64,000 nucleotides of DNA, taken from Mantis religiosa. Taxonomy: Eukaryota; Arthropoda; Insecta; Mantodea; Mantidae. Location: assembly GCA_030765055.1 (NCBI GenBank), contig CM060947.1, positions 64,889,656 through 64,953,655 on the forward strand. Direction: 5' to 3'. The notes below the pieces were generated by a model. It saw only the letters and a program-made list of their open reading frames with translations, did no database searches and was not told where the DNA came from. Both the position numbers and the translations under genes were made by a program. This document shows positions 9,783 to 20,624 of this stretch, piece after piece. Position 1 is the first letter of the stretch. The number at the start of each line of letters is the position of its first letter.

Positions 9783-10957
9783 TCCACCTATAAACTAGGA
9801 CATCTATTCCAGTGTGATAAAACACACGGTCTTGCTTCATAAGCCATTGACGCACGGACGTTTTCACAGCCTTCTCATCCTCAAAATGAATCCCACGATG
9901 AGCTTCCTTACTGGCCCGAATAGATGGAAGTCTGATGGTGCCAGGTCAGGGATGGTAAGACTTGCCATCCCAATTTCTCAATTTCTGCAGTGGTGTAACG
10001 GCTGGTGTGTGGTCTTACATTGTCATGCACACACCCTCTGCATCCCAAAACACTGTCACCATAACTTTCCCTGCCGACCGCTGAGTTTTGAACGGTAACG
10101 TTACGTGATGCCATTCCATTGACTGCCTCTTCGATCCAGGTTCAAAAAAAATGAGCGAACGTTTCTTCTCCAGTAACAATTTTTTCCAGAAACTCCTTCC
10201 TTGAAACTGAAGCGCTGCAAGTGTTCGGAGGCTATTGTTTCGCTTGTTTCTTTGTTTTGTGCGGTTAACATTCATGGTACTCAAAGTGAAAAAAATTTTA
10301 CTAACCCAGTTGCTGAATATTCATCACACTGCCTTTACTGTGGGAATTAATGCGACACAATTCACCTGTTGTTACCCGGCGATCACCACGAATGATGTCA
10401 TCGACTCGCTGAATGTTGCATGGAGTCACTGCAGTCACCGGCCTGCCACTTCGCTTTTCATCTGCCAATTGTGTTTGCCCTTCAGCTTCGTTACAGCGAC
10501 GAACCCATCGTCTAACAGTGCTGACATCCACCGTTGCATCAACATACACATTTTTTAGCCTTTCGTGAATGCGAATTGGCGTTTCATCTTCCGCAGTCAA
10601 AAATTCAATCACAGAACGCTGTCTAATACAAATGTCAATGTCAGCCATTTTATAAGAGGATGCAGTGCTGCCACCTGTTGACTTAGGAAGTTACTACTGC
10701 AGGGGATTGGAGAAGAAGGTTTGAGGAATTGCGCCAAATTCAAAGTCTTCACATAACTTACTTATTTAAGGGGGAACAAAATAGGAAGCATAAGTTTCTG
10801 GCCCACCCTCGTAAGAGGGAAGTGAGGTTTATTTTGGAATGAGGTAGTAATCATGGAGTAAGTGTTTACAACTTACAGCTAGCAGAGTCTGCCTTTTTCT
10901 CACTTAAGAAATGTGCTGATATAAATGGTGTACGATAGCTGACGTACCACACAAGAA

Positions 10958-11200
10958 GACCGAGCGGAATGATTCAGGTGGTTTCTTCTATGGCACGCAT
11001 TTGGGAGGTTCGGGTTCGATTTCCTGGACCATCCTACTTGAACCTTGGGTTTTTTCTAAGATTTCCCGGATCGCCAGGCAAATTGCTGGGTAGGTTAATT
11101 AGATCCCCCAAATTTCCTGTACCTCAAATTCATCTTCATTATCATTTCATATCATCCATCATCTGGTGGTCCCTTTAAGAGTAGAAGTGAAGAGCGTTCT
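10958..11200 (+). mobile_element. SINE4 (tRNA-derived), copy 1, 3'-shortened
   Basis: Starts GACCGAGCGGAATGATTCAGG, with B box GGTTCGATTTCC, followed by a body with TTTCCCGGATCGCCAGGC and ATTTCATATCATCCATCATC. It aligns to the heads at 47.26 kb (+) and 58.6 kb (-), but similarity ends near 11200, so the roughly 350-bp distal part found in those copies is missing. Confidence 0.72.
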
Positions 11201-13290
11201 ATATCTCACTAAGTGTAGTTTTGAGATATTCAAGTTCTTTTTTCTACCCTTAAAACTTTAAGAAAAATTTATTCCTGTTTCTGCAATAATGATCTACGTG
11301 CCAACAGTTTTTAGACACCATTACTTTGATTTAGAATAAAAATTGTAACCTAGTTTATTTCTGCTCAGAAGAATAAACATTTTCGCAAAATCCGATATCT
11401 ACATAGATCAATATATACAACTACATATACAATTCTTCTTTGTATATTATTAAGGAACATGTTTTGCATTTGTTACAACTTTTATATGCCAGGGCAGTTT
11501 TTAAGGGAATTACGCATTGTTTTCGTTATTCCGCTGAGGCATACGTCCCCTATCCAGTAGTTTCTTTTTAGTTGTACACTCTTTATTTATGTAGAAACAT
11601 TAGCATTCAATGTAAATATACATAACGTAGCAACAAAAATAACACAGAAAATGATTATTTTAATTAAAAATGTATTTAAGGAACCTGGAGGTTATCTCAA
11701 CAATGCTCAAAATGATTGTTGATGAAGCACATTTAAGCTATGATGAGGCAAACAAAATAAGGATAAATACTGATGTGGATCTGGTTTTAAATATATAATG
11801 TGTTATACCACAAGTAATCTGTTCCTTTGGTTTTGTTGCAGCAATCACATCTGCATAATATTCTTTGGCATCATCAGGAACTAAAACGTACTGCATTAGT
11901 TTTTCAACATCCCGTTTTTTTCCCAAAGACACGTGATAAACTTTGGGAAGCTAATTGCAAACACTTTTTCGTTTTTAAAGTCTTTTTATTACCTTGCATT
12001 CAATGTCTGATCCAAAATAACTAGATCGAAGGTGGCGCTTCACTTTCCGCTTCAATTTCTCCTTTTTTAGTGTAAGAACTTAGCTGCCGAAAACCGAAAT
12101 GGCAGTTTATGTCTAATCATCTGACTCGAAGCCTTCTGAAAATCCAATATTTTCCAGTCTTGACCAAGCATTTTCACATTCACATATGTCTTCAATATGT
12201 CACAGCACTGTTGAGAAATAAATGACTTCTTCTTTAAGTCTAGGTATAATCCTTTTCCATTCACACAAATACCCGATTAGATGGCATGTAACTTTGGCCA
12301 TGTACAGGGAAAACCTTAATTTCCCCAAACATTTTGATTTTCTCTAAATGAATACATCAGTACTGCAAGCACTGTACAGTTTTAGTTTTGAACTGCACCA
12401 TTATTGAAGAACAGTATTAGTTTTCGTTTCTTGAACCGTTTTTCTAGCAAATCCTGTTCAAGATGTCCTAAGAAATGATGAACACCAAGGAAACTTCAAT
12501 TGCATCTCTACTTAAATGTGTCTTTAACCAGATATAGCTGAAGATGTTTTCGGTATTTTGAGTACTTTTACATAAATATATATCATTACCGTCAGATTGT
12601 ACAGCCAAACTTGCCTGCTGTAAAACACATCTGTGACAGAAAGTTTTGTTGGGTATCGTGTTGCTGTATTGTATTTACTGCAGATATCGGAGTTTATTAG
12701 AACATCTTAACTGTAGATATCGTATTTTGTGAAAACTACAAGTATTCTTCCATTTCTGGGAGCTACAGAATTTTCAATATGGAAAAACCACTACAACCAC
12801 TGGAAACACAGCTATTTAGACTACACATACGAAACAAGATATATCTCAATTTTGTCAAAACCTGGAGTTATCGGCTTTTGAAAAACGCTGCAGTGTTGGC
12901 AGGAGCCTCGGCGCTGCATAGTTTGATCGTATGCTCTTTGTTTAAACCATAACAAGGAATTGGAAGGAGATATTGAAGCTGTAAATGCGGATGGTAGTTA
13001 TTCTCCTGCCTTTACGGAGATCTGGTTGAGCTCCTCCATCAGTAACGTCATCATAAGCTGCCGCAGTGTGCGGGAGCGCGTAAGGGTTGCATACCGTGGC
13101 CATGATCATGACCGAGGCCCCGGGAATGGCATGAAGGGGAAGTGTCGTACATTGTTTTGGGGTTTAGGAGTAATCTTTACTGTAGGGAGTTGTTGGTGAA
13201 TCCGCGTTGTCTTCATACACGTTCGCGTACTGAGACAGTGGAGTTGTCCGCCTGTGCTTGTATGTGCTGCTCAACCTTGTTGTTGAGTAG
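11201..13290. other. No recognisable gene or repeat
   Basis: Mostly AT-rich. Short open frames (for example 11738-11932 minus) have no motif I recognise. From about 12890 the GC content rises toward the repeat cluster at 13.3 kb; 13030-13290 may be part of that composite repeat. Confidence 0.45.
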
Positions 13291-13535
13291 TTGGTTGAGG
13301 TGTAGTAGCTGGTCGAGTCTGGTGCCTCTGTGTGTGCTCTTGGTACACTTCCTCCTCCGGTAAGACGGTCTCCGGCCCACGGTGGGTGGGATCCGGTTGT
13401 CCTGTCTTCCAACTGATCGGGACACTGCGTTCTGCACTGTCGTGGCTTCTTGGGACGGCCACCCTCTGTCAACTGTTACCTCATCCTTGCTTCCTAGGTT
13501 GCCCCCCTTGGGGCATAGGCATAATAAATAGAGAT
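13291..13535 (+). repeat. SINE4 distal fragment
   Basis: Aligns with the distal part of SINE4 at 47.5-47.76 kb. Shared landmarks are CTTCCTCCTCCG, a GGTCTCCG block, TGTCCTGTCTT/TTGTCCTGGCTT, CTCTGCACTGTTGTGGCTCC versus CTGCACTGTCGTGGCTTC, and CATCCTTG/CATCCTTC. The tRNA-like head is absent. It directly abuts family A. Confidence 0.55.
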
Positions 13536-13539
13536 GGTC

Positions 13540-13965
13540 GCAGTACTCGTAGGGGAGTGGTTCGGATTGGGTTGGACTCGAGGAGGCAGTGTGTTCCCGA
13601 CACACACGGGGAATTGGGTACCTCCGGTCAGGCTACGGCCACCCGGAGGGGGTAGAGCCTTATAAGTTCCAGGTACTAACCTGCAGAGCTAGTAGAAAGT
13701 ATGCTAGATCACCAGGCGGCCCCACCGAGGTTTTTGGTAGCCTTCCCTGCGGGGTTGACGCGCGTAAGTGGCATATCCACTTCCATCCCGTCTTCACGTT
13801 GTGCTCAGCGGGAGGGGGGCTCTTTAAAATATCAGGTACTGCCCTATGGCAAGAGCCTCGGAGTATCCATCGCTCCCGGGTAGAAGAAGTCCTATGGTCC
13901 TATGGGTCCAGGACTAATGGGAGTAGAACCTCTGCGCTTAACTTAACTGCCAAGGATCCATCGTA
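13540..13965 (+). mobile_element. Family A retroposon, copy 2
   Basis: Plus-strand family A copy. It contains GTTCGGATTGGGTTGGACTC, CCTCCGGTCAGGCTACGGCC, the conserved central block CTGCAGAGCTAGTAGAAAG through GACGCGCGTAAGTGGC, and the 3' end GGGAGTAGAACCTCTG followed by CTTAA pentamers. The 5' third is shortened compared with copy 1. The CCTCCGGTCAGGCTACGG segment is shared with the copy at 63.7 kb but not with those at 0.7 and 49.2 kb, which suggests two subfamilies. Confidence 0.7.
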
Positions 13966-15889
13966 GGAATCTATCCTAATATACAATAAATATAAATATA
14001 AAAATAAAAATAAATATAAAAATAAACATAAATAAATCAATTCAAATTTAATTCAATGGGGCAATAAATTATTACGGCAAACCTTGAAACAGCCTAATGT
14101 GGTGATTATTCAGAATAACGTACTCATTTTTACAGAAAGTAAAGCACCATTATCTCAATAAATTTCCTCTGATATCTTTTTCTCGTAATTCTAGGACTTA
14201 TGTCATAAATTAAAATTGAAATACTGTGTTTAAACTCGTATATTTTATAAATTTCACATTTCAGTTATACAAAATGAATTAAAACGATAACAGGCCCCAC
14301 CTCATTTAACACATTCTTATTCCTCTACTGCACGTTAATCGGAATAGACATTTGTATAAATTATTTAACTCCTAATTTTCTTGCAGGTACAAGTTGAATT
14401 TGGGAGTATATTATACGTATAGCGATAGGCAAATCTTTTATGTGTTGGTCGTCAATATGTGATGACTCTAAAATTCCTTTGTCTTTACACAGACAAAAGG
14501 TAAATAAATGAATAACGACTTCGCATCTGAGAAAAAACACAAATATTTTATAATTCAAACATAACAAGGAATATATCAGAAATGCGTAACTCTACAAAAA
14601 GTGTATTTGGAGTCTTAAGATAAACATCTTTTGTGCAGTAGAATCTCTTACGATTAAGATATATGCGAAAGTTATCTAGATTGAAGGGCACATCTGAAGA
14701 CAGCAAATCCAATTACATACCTTATAATCAAAACTAAGGTCGTGAAACTTTTCGAAAATTAATCCATATAAAAGATAATTTAGGGTACCTGGATTTTATT
14801 GATTTCTTCGTGTCACGTCCTCAAAAGATGCTGAAGAAGGACTTAAATACCAAGTTTGGTGTTTGTCAAATTTTAGTTTTTGAGTTACAGAATTCACAGC
14901 ATAGATACAAATGGATGCATCCACACATACACATGGACCTTTGGTTGGGGGGGATTAATTTCTTTAGACTAAGGAGTCGTCAGTTGTAACATCAGATTAT
15001 GTTCCCTACGTGGAGTAAAATGCGTGCTGAGTGTTGATTTTGCTGTGGAAACCTTGGATTCAATGCCAGTCTAATTATAAAGTGGGCCATGATTAAGGTA
15101 GAAAATGTTAATGTGAAGTCTACATTTATGTCCATGTTTGAATATTGTTTTCACGAGTGTCCGGATTCAAATATTGGATGCCACGTATCAACCAAAAGAA
15201 GGAATGTAGCTAACATTGGTACTTTTAGTCCCCTGGCTCACATAGCATGAAAATCATTCAGTTTTTATGACCATCTGTTCGCGTGTTGAAGATTTGAGAA
15301 GGGAAGTGGGAAGGCTAACACCGAATTGTTCCTGCGGGAGCTGTACGGCTGACAGGGTTTAGACTCTACGGGAATCAAGAGTGCTGCTTCAAGGGGATGA
15401 ACACAGCTTCTTAATTAAGTAGGAGTAACAATGAAGCATAAAAAGAGCTATAATTTATGAACACTGGAAGGGAAAGCAAGTAAATACTCATCTTGAAATA
15501 TTTTTGCAAACATAATAGCTTCTGGATTACATTAAAGCAGTAATGAGTCATTTTCGGGGAAAAGGTTCTCTCTCTGCGTATTCAAGTGTTATACCTACCA
15601 GGTCAGTCAGCAACGCCTTATTTTTTGGAAGGTAGGCCACTCATATGCGCCTTAGTTCAGTTTTGCGCTTACAAAATTGTATTTCTTGACGTTCTTAGAG
15701 AGAGGTCTGCGCAAAATTAAGAGGAATAGCGGCTTAAGGGACAAAACGTACTGCTCGCTAAAGTACACATCTAAAACATACAATTCCTTTACTGAGAACG
15801 AATTCTGGTTTTCAGTCGATTTTACAAACTTTTTATTAGAGTATACATGACAAAGTAATTCAGTAAACGCCTCGGAAAAATGGACATAT
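13966..15889. other. AT-rich stretch, simple (ATAAA)-like repeat at its left edge
   Basis: 13981-14040 is a degenerate AAATATA/AAATAAA simple repeat just after family A. The remainder is AT-rich with no gene or repeat I recognise. Confidence 0.5.
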
Positions 15890-15890
15890 C

Positions 15891-15892
<2 letters not shown>

Positions 15893-15921
<29 letters not shown>

Positions 15922-16610
15922 TGTATGTATGTATGTATGTATGTATGTATGTATGTATGTATGTATGTATGTATGTATGTATGTATGTATGTATGTATGT
16001 ATGTATGTATGTATGTATGTATGTATGTATGTATGTATGTATGTATGTATGTATGTATGTATGTATGTATGTATGTATGTATGTATGTATGTATGTATGT
16101 ATGTATGTATGTATGTATGTATGTATGTATGTATGTATGTATGTATGTATGTATGTATGTATGTATGTATGTATGTATGTATGTATGTATGTATGTATGT
16201 ATGTATGTATGTATGTATGTATGTATGTATGTATGTATGTATGTATGTATGTATGTATGTATGTATGTATGTATGTATGTATGTATGTATGTATGTATGT
16301 ATGTATGTATGTATGTATGTATGTATGTATGTATGTATGTATGTATGTATGTATGTATGTATGTATGTATGTATGTATGTATGTATGTATGTATGTATGT
16401 ATGTATGTATGTATGTATGTATGTATGTATGTATGTATGTATGTATGTATGTATGTATGTATGTATGTATGTATGTATGTATGTATGTATGTATGTATGT
16501 ATGTATGTATGTATGTATGTATGTATGTATGTATGTATGTATGTATGTATGTATGTATGTATGTATGTATGTATGTATGTATGTATGTATGTATGTATGT
16601 ATGTATGTAT
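15893..16610 (-). repeat. (ATGT)n microsatellite, about 179 units
   Basis: A perfect tetranucleotide tract of about 718 bp. Because the repeat unit is 4 nt, all six frames give long periodic pseudo-ORFs, which are not genes. Read on the minus strand, as (ACAT)n, it lies at the 3' end of the LINE at 16.6-17.5 kb. Confidence 0.97.
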
Positions 16611-17520
16611 TTATTAACTGCAATTGGGTACTACCCGGTGGCAGAGTTAAGAATACAGATCAAATTACATATACTATATTTACAACAATAATACAGTAAA
16701 CAATACAAACATGATATTATTTTACTTTAGTCACTTAAAACTTATCTAATTACTTCTCTATTTACATATTATATACCATTATAATTCAAAAGTTAAACTA
16801 TAAACCATCTAGATTTTTTCTAAATTTCTTTAACGACAGGGGACAGCCCTGAAAGACTGCTACAGGCAATTCATTCCATTCTTCAATGGTTCTATTAACA
16901 GAAGAAAATTTTCCTACGTCGGTTCTGTATCTTCTACCCTTAATTTTATACCTATGATCGTTTCGTCCATAATAATCCGGATTATCTAACCTTACACTGA
17001 CGTCCACCCATGCCTTTACACCAGCATTAGCTTTGAATAACGCTACCAACCTATGTTTTTTACGCCTAATTCTTAAATCCTACCATTTAGTCTCATCTCC
17101 TTTTATAGGCCCAAAATACTTGCCTCTTTTTATGAATTTTATTGCCCTCTTCTGTATTTTTTCTAATGGATCGATTTGGTTAGCTCTATACGGGTCCCAG
17201 CATGCTACTCCATATTCCATAACCGGCCGCACTAAGGCCTTGTAGGCAATTTCCCTGGACCCAGCGCTCCCCTTTTTCAATATTCTCATTACGAAATGTA
17301 ATGCCTTCCACGCATTCCTAGTTGTGGAATTTACTTGTTCGTCCCATCCAGCATTACTTGCCAGGTACACTCCCAAGTATTTGCAGCTGTCCACCTGTGG
17401 AATTTGCACCCCTCCCATGTGATAGTTAACAATAATTTTGCCCTTAGTTCTACTAAAAACAATCGACTTACTTTTCTTGGCATTAATTGACATTTTGTTA
17501 GCCGCAGCGTCAGTTAAAAA
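16611..17520 (-). pseudogene. 5'-truncated non-LTR retrotransposon (CR1/Jockey-like), RT thumb and C-terminus
   Basis: The minus strand carries NKMSINAKKSKSIVFSR, CKYLGVYLASNAGWDEQVN, ALVRPVMEYGVACWDPYRA and IDPLEKIQKRAIKFIKR. After one in-frame TAG (17080-17082) it continues RTDVGKFSSVNRTIEEWNEL to a stop at 16798. The LVRP-x-x-EYG-x-x-WDPY and LEK-x-QRRA-type motifs are the classic C-terminal end of Jockey/CR1-group LINE reverse transcriptases. Apart from that stop, the frame is open for about 235 codons, so the copy is fairly young. The catalytic YxDD region and endonuclease are lost by 5' truncation near 17520. The 180-bp 3' UTR (16611-16797) leads straight into (ACAT)n. Confidence 0.82.
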
Positions 17521-18235
17521 GTGGCAGGGGTTGGCTGCCGAAACTTAGGAAAAAATTAGAGACATGCGTTAACCATCATGGACGCATACAGTCAAAATGG
17601 GCATACTATAAACAACTTTATTTACATTTTTGCTTAAACTACATTACGTACATCTCAATTAACATGCATAAGAGCTTATGCCATTTAAGTCATCGTATAA
17701 ACACCCAGAAAATGATTAAAACCGTCTTAGTAGGCTAAATCAAGTACGAAAACTCACGAGTTGGCCATTGCATAGCGTCAGGCATACAAGTTGTACTACT
17801 GAACACAGAAAGTGTTTTCAGTCAAGTCCCGAAATAGCTGAACAAGATTATGACCTATCATGTCCCCTAAAAGCAGTGATACAGGTTCGAGTCTCAGAAT
17901 TGTAATTAACTTTCTTATATTCATCAAAACTTGGACACCGAATTCACAATAATATAATCATAAATTCCCAGAAGTCGTGCATTACCCAAGAAGGTCATCA
18001 GTTCGAGCACTTGTTTCGTTAGAGGAGTCGTATTCCAGGAATAGAAAAAGAGTCATTACAGCGCCACAACACATTTCAATTTGAAACACTTTAATAGCAT
18101 GATAATTCTGTCTGCAAAATTGTGTTTGACTTCCACGTTAAACTATAATACTGTAATTTCCTTTTTTTCTGTATTCAAATGTGTATAAATGAGTATTATT
18201 TTAATTGCACTTATCTATAGGTGTGTTTAAACAAT
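17521..18235. other. No gene seen; possible tRNA-like relic
   Basis: AT-rich. A B-box-like GGTTCGAGTCTC at about 17886 follows a weak A-box-like stretch, which could be an eroded tRNA-derived fragment. There is nothing else I can support. Confidence 0.35.
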
Positions 18236-18239
18236 CTAT

Positions 18240-18526
18240 TTGCATGAAAGAGTAGAGCCAGACTGAAAAATGCAATGCCATAGCCGGGATTTGAACCACG
18301 GATCTTCTGGTCTCCGTCCAGCCGCTCTAAACCATTGAGCTACTAAGGCCAACATGCCAGCATGACATTAAATTCTCCAACTGACTCGTGTTTTTCCCGG
18401 TAAACCACTTAGGAGTTCTCATAAACACATGAGACAACAACCTTAATGGCGACTTACTATGCTGTAAGTACTTTAAGGCCCGGGCTTTATAGTTCGGACA
18501 ACTATTAGGTACAATTAATGGAAATT
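18240..18526 (-). mobile_element. SINE2 (tRNA-derived), unit 1 of a multimer
   Basis: On the minus strand the A-box-like TAGCTCAATGGTTTAGAGCG and B box GGTTCAAATCCCGG are preceded by a roughly 115-bp leader (TAAAGCCCGGGCCTTAAAG, CTCATGTGTTTATGAGAACT, CCGGGAAAAACACGAGTCAG). The unit ends GGCATTG...CAGTCTGGCTCTACTC. The same leader occurs at 31.8 kb. It joins unit 2 head-to-tail through a TTAATGGAAATT-containing junction. Confidence 0.8.
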
Positions 18527-18705
18527 GATTGTTCTTTCACACTAGCCGTGTGTAGGACGCACTATGAAAGGGTAGAGCCAGACTGAAGAATTCAATGACA
18601 TAGCCGGGATTTGAACCACGGATCTTCTGGTCTCCGTCCAGCCGCTCTAAACCTTGAGCTACTGTGGCCAACGTGCCAGTATGAAATTGCAACAAAAAAA
18701 AACAC
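18527..18705 (-). mobile_element. SINE2, unit 2 (leader truncated)
   Basis: Second minus-strand SINE2 unit, with B box GGTTCAAATCCCGG and tail GTGCGTCCTACACACGGCTA. It lacks the leader beyond TTGCAATTTCATACTGG and forms an inverted repeat with unit 3. Confidence 0.8.
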
Positions 18706-18710
18706 GAGAG

Positions 18711-18897
18711 AGTTGGAGAGTTTAGTGTCATGCTGGCACGTTGACCACAGTAGCTCAATGGTTTAGAGCGGCTGGATGAAGACCAGAAGATCCGTGGTTC
18801 AAATCAAGGCTATGGCATTGAGTTTTCCAGTCTGGCTCTACTCTTTCATAGTGCATCCTACACACGGCTAGTGTGAAAGAACGATTACTTTCCAATC
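18711..18897 (+). mobile_element. SINE2, unit 3, inverted relative to unit 2
   Basis: Plus-strand unit with GAGTTGGAGAGTTTAGTGTC, the A-box-like TAGCTCAATGGTTTAGAGCG, B box GGTTCAAATCAAGG and tail CACACGGCTAGTGTGAAAGA. It pairs with unit 2 (about 18519-18685) as an inverted repeat of about 160 bp around a short A-rich spacer. Confidence 0.8.
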
Positions 18898-19766
18898 TAT
18901 TTGTAGTTCACCAATAAAGAAACATCAAACAATACCATAAAATATAAATAAAAAAATTAAAAATAAAAATAATAACAATTTTCAGAATAATACTTGTTAA
19001 TTGTGAATATAACGTGGTAAACAAATTGGTATACCTATGTAGGGGACTCAAAGCATCTTCATAGTACACAGATGACATAGCGGTTTTGCGCTTGTTGCAA
19101 CTGAGCTCTCTAGTAACTTGTGAGGCAAAGATCTCATTTAGCATATAGTATTCGCTGGGTCCAGTGAACATTTCCGGACGTGCATACGTCAGCCGTCTAA
19201 TTACGCATATACTACAGGCGATGTGAAAACATCTATATCATTACTAATTTGATCGAGTGTTTAATATCCATGTTAAATACGCGGGTAGAACCTAATCCTT
19301 GTTTCACATAAGCTTGCACCGTATCTGTAAACGGTAACCTGACCTTATCACCTCTCATTGGCTGCTGTTGTAGTATAGACTGTTGTGCGGTAAAAATTAG
19401 CTCGTTATTTAACATGGTGATATATCTTTATATGTTGGAAGAGAATTGTCAAATTTATATTTTTGTAACTTTTTTAATTAAATATATTACGCAACAGACT
19501 TGATTTACCTGAAATGCATGCTAATTCTTAAACGAAGTAAAGAGGAGGTTCCTTTGCTCTCAAGCACATGGCACGATAGCACGTGATTTAGTGGTGGTGA
19601 TGACATATTTGTTTATATGACTTTTATCACTGACCTTGTTTTGAACTGGATTAGTCATATATCGCCATTCGAAGATGTGTTGCGCAGAGTGCGAGAGCTA
19701 AATTATTTTATTGATCATTTATTGCGCGTGTACCTCTTATATGTATAATGGCAGAGTTTAGCACCA
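18898..19766. other. No recognisable gene or repeat
   Basis: AT-rich, with short open frames only and no motif recognised. Confidence 0.5.
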
Positions 19767-20094
19767 TTTTTTCGCTGAAGCACCTTTACATAGCGGCGAA
19801 AAGAGAATTGTGTTGCATGTGTTTAATGCACTCATAGAGAAGAATCCGTCTTTGTCAGTGAGAGAAGTTGAACAGCTGTGCTCTGAACTTACAGGTGTGT
19901 TAGATGTGTAGGAACATCGCGACATGAAATTGAGACAATAGGAAAACTTAGCACTCCAAGGGCGATATTACTGGGTGGCGAAGACGTTATTTAAGGACAA
20001 TCAGACTGTACCGAGATACAAATGGCAAAATATACTACCTTGACGACACTTGGGTGAATGAAGAACGCACGACAAGTATGGCGTGACACGACTT
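19767..20094 (+). pseudogene. DDE-transposase-like relic (HTH part plus LDDTWVN motif)
   Basis: Frame-joined translation gives EKRIVLHVFNALIEKNPSLS, VREVEQLCSELTGV, then KLSTPR and RDTNGKIYYLDDTWVNEERT. This resembles a family of insect transposase-derived proteins with an N-terminal helix-turn-helix followed by a DDE domain, whose first acidic motif reads Y-x-DETW(V/I). Several frameshifts and stops separate the pieces and most of the domain is missing. A second, complementary relic lies at 62.8-63.3 kb on the minus strand. The superfamily (IS630-Tc1-mariner-like) is an inference from the DETW-type motif. Confidence 0.45.
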
Positions 20095-20620
20095 TTAAAA
20101 CTGAAAGACAAGCATTTTTGCAAGGTATGTGTGCTGGTTTTAAAATATCCTAGTGGAAAAAGCCGAAGGCCTTTCAGTTTCGTTGCTCATTCATTCAGTT
20201 TCAACTTGCTCAGTTTTATTATAAACTTCATTATTTTTTCGTGCCTTCATATTCTTATTTGTATGATTTTATCTATCTTCCTGGCAATTATTATGACGTT
20301 TACTGTAGTTTTAAATGTGACGGGAAGGTACCGCTTATGGCCTATGGCGCGAAAGCATTAGCCAATTAGGGTGAGGGGGAAGGTAGTTGCACGTGGAGTG
20401 ATACATGTCAGCGGGGCAAGGTTATATGAAACAGAGATTAGTAATGAGGTCAATGTTTACATTGTGGAGTATAAAATGCGGATTGCATAAAACTCGAGAA
20501 TAAGGGGTAGTGATTCACCTGATATGTTCTTAAGTAACATGAAAAGGCAGACCATTTGACTAAGGATTTATTGCATTAACTCAACAGAAATACATTTTAA
20601 GATTGCTGTTTTTAAATATT
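20095..20620. other. No recognisable gene or repeat
   Basis: Short open frames only. The hydrophobic frame at 20083-20361 starts inside the DDE relic in another phase and has no recognisable motif. Confidence 0.45.
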
Positions 20621-20624
20621 GCAT

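Larger units (their letters stand above)
9453..10648 (-). pseudogene. mariner transposase remnant (family I copy 1)
   Basis: The N-terminal helix-turn-helix region is open from 10648 to 10301: IRQRSVIEFLTAEDETPIRI, STVRRWVRRCNEAEGQ, DEKRSGRPV, then a premature stop after IQQLG. Further pieces in other frames give KRQSMEWHHVTLPFKTQRSA, VTVFWDAEGV and a degenerate DNVRPHTSRYTTAEIEKLGW block that corresponds to the HDN catalytic region. SINE1 lies within the 3' end. An intact protein of this kind cuts and pastes the element at TA sites with a DD34D triad. This copy has frameshifts, stops and an insertion and cannot encode it. Confidence 0.85.
9340..10813 (-). mobile_element. mariner-family transposon, family I copy 1, interrupted by SINE1
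   Basis: Terminal inverted repeats start TACGAGGGTGCGTCAAAAAG at 9340 and end with the complement of TACGAGGGTGGGCCAGAAAC at 10813. TA dinucleotides sit at both edges, as for mariner insertion. It is colinear with the copy at 22.2-23.6 kb except for a 282-bp SINE1 insertion (9501-9782). Without the SINE and one TSD copy the element is about 1.18 kb, slightly short of the usual 1.3 kb, so there is an internal deletion as well. Confidence 0.88.

Noticed and set aside
13164..13655. Overlapping open frames of 60-130 codons on both strands
   Set aside because: They lie in GC-rich SINE4 and family A sequence, where stop codons are rare by composition.
15880..16699. Four long MYVC/IHTY repeat proteins
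   Set aside because: A 4-nt repeat without stops is open in all frames; periodicity is from the (ATGT)n tract.
18290..18350. tRNA gene candidates at SINE2 heads (also at SINE1, 3 and 4 heads)
   Set aside because: A and B boxes are present, but the cloverleaf is degenerate and each sits in a repeated SINE body, so these are not functional tRNAs.
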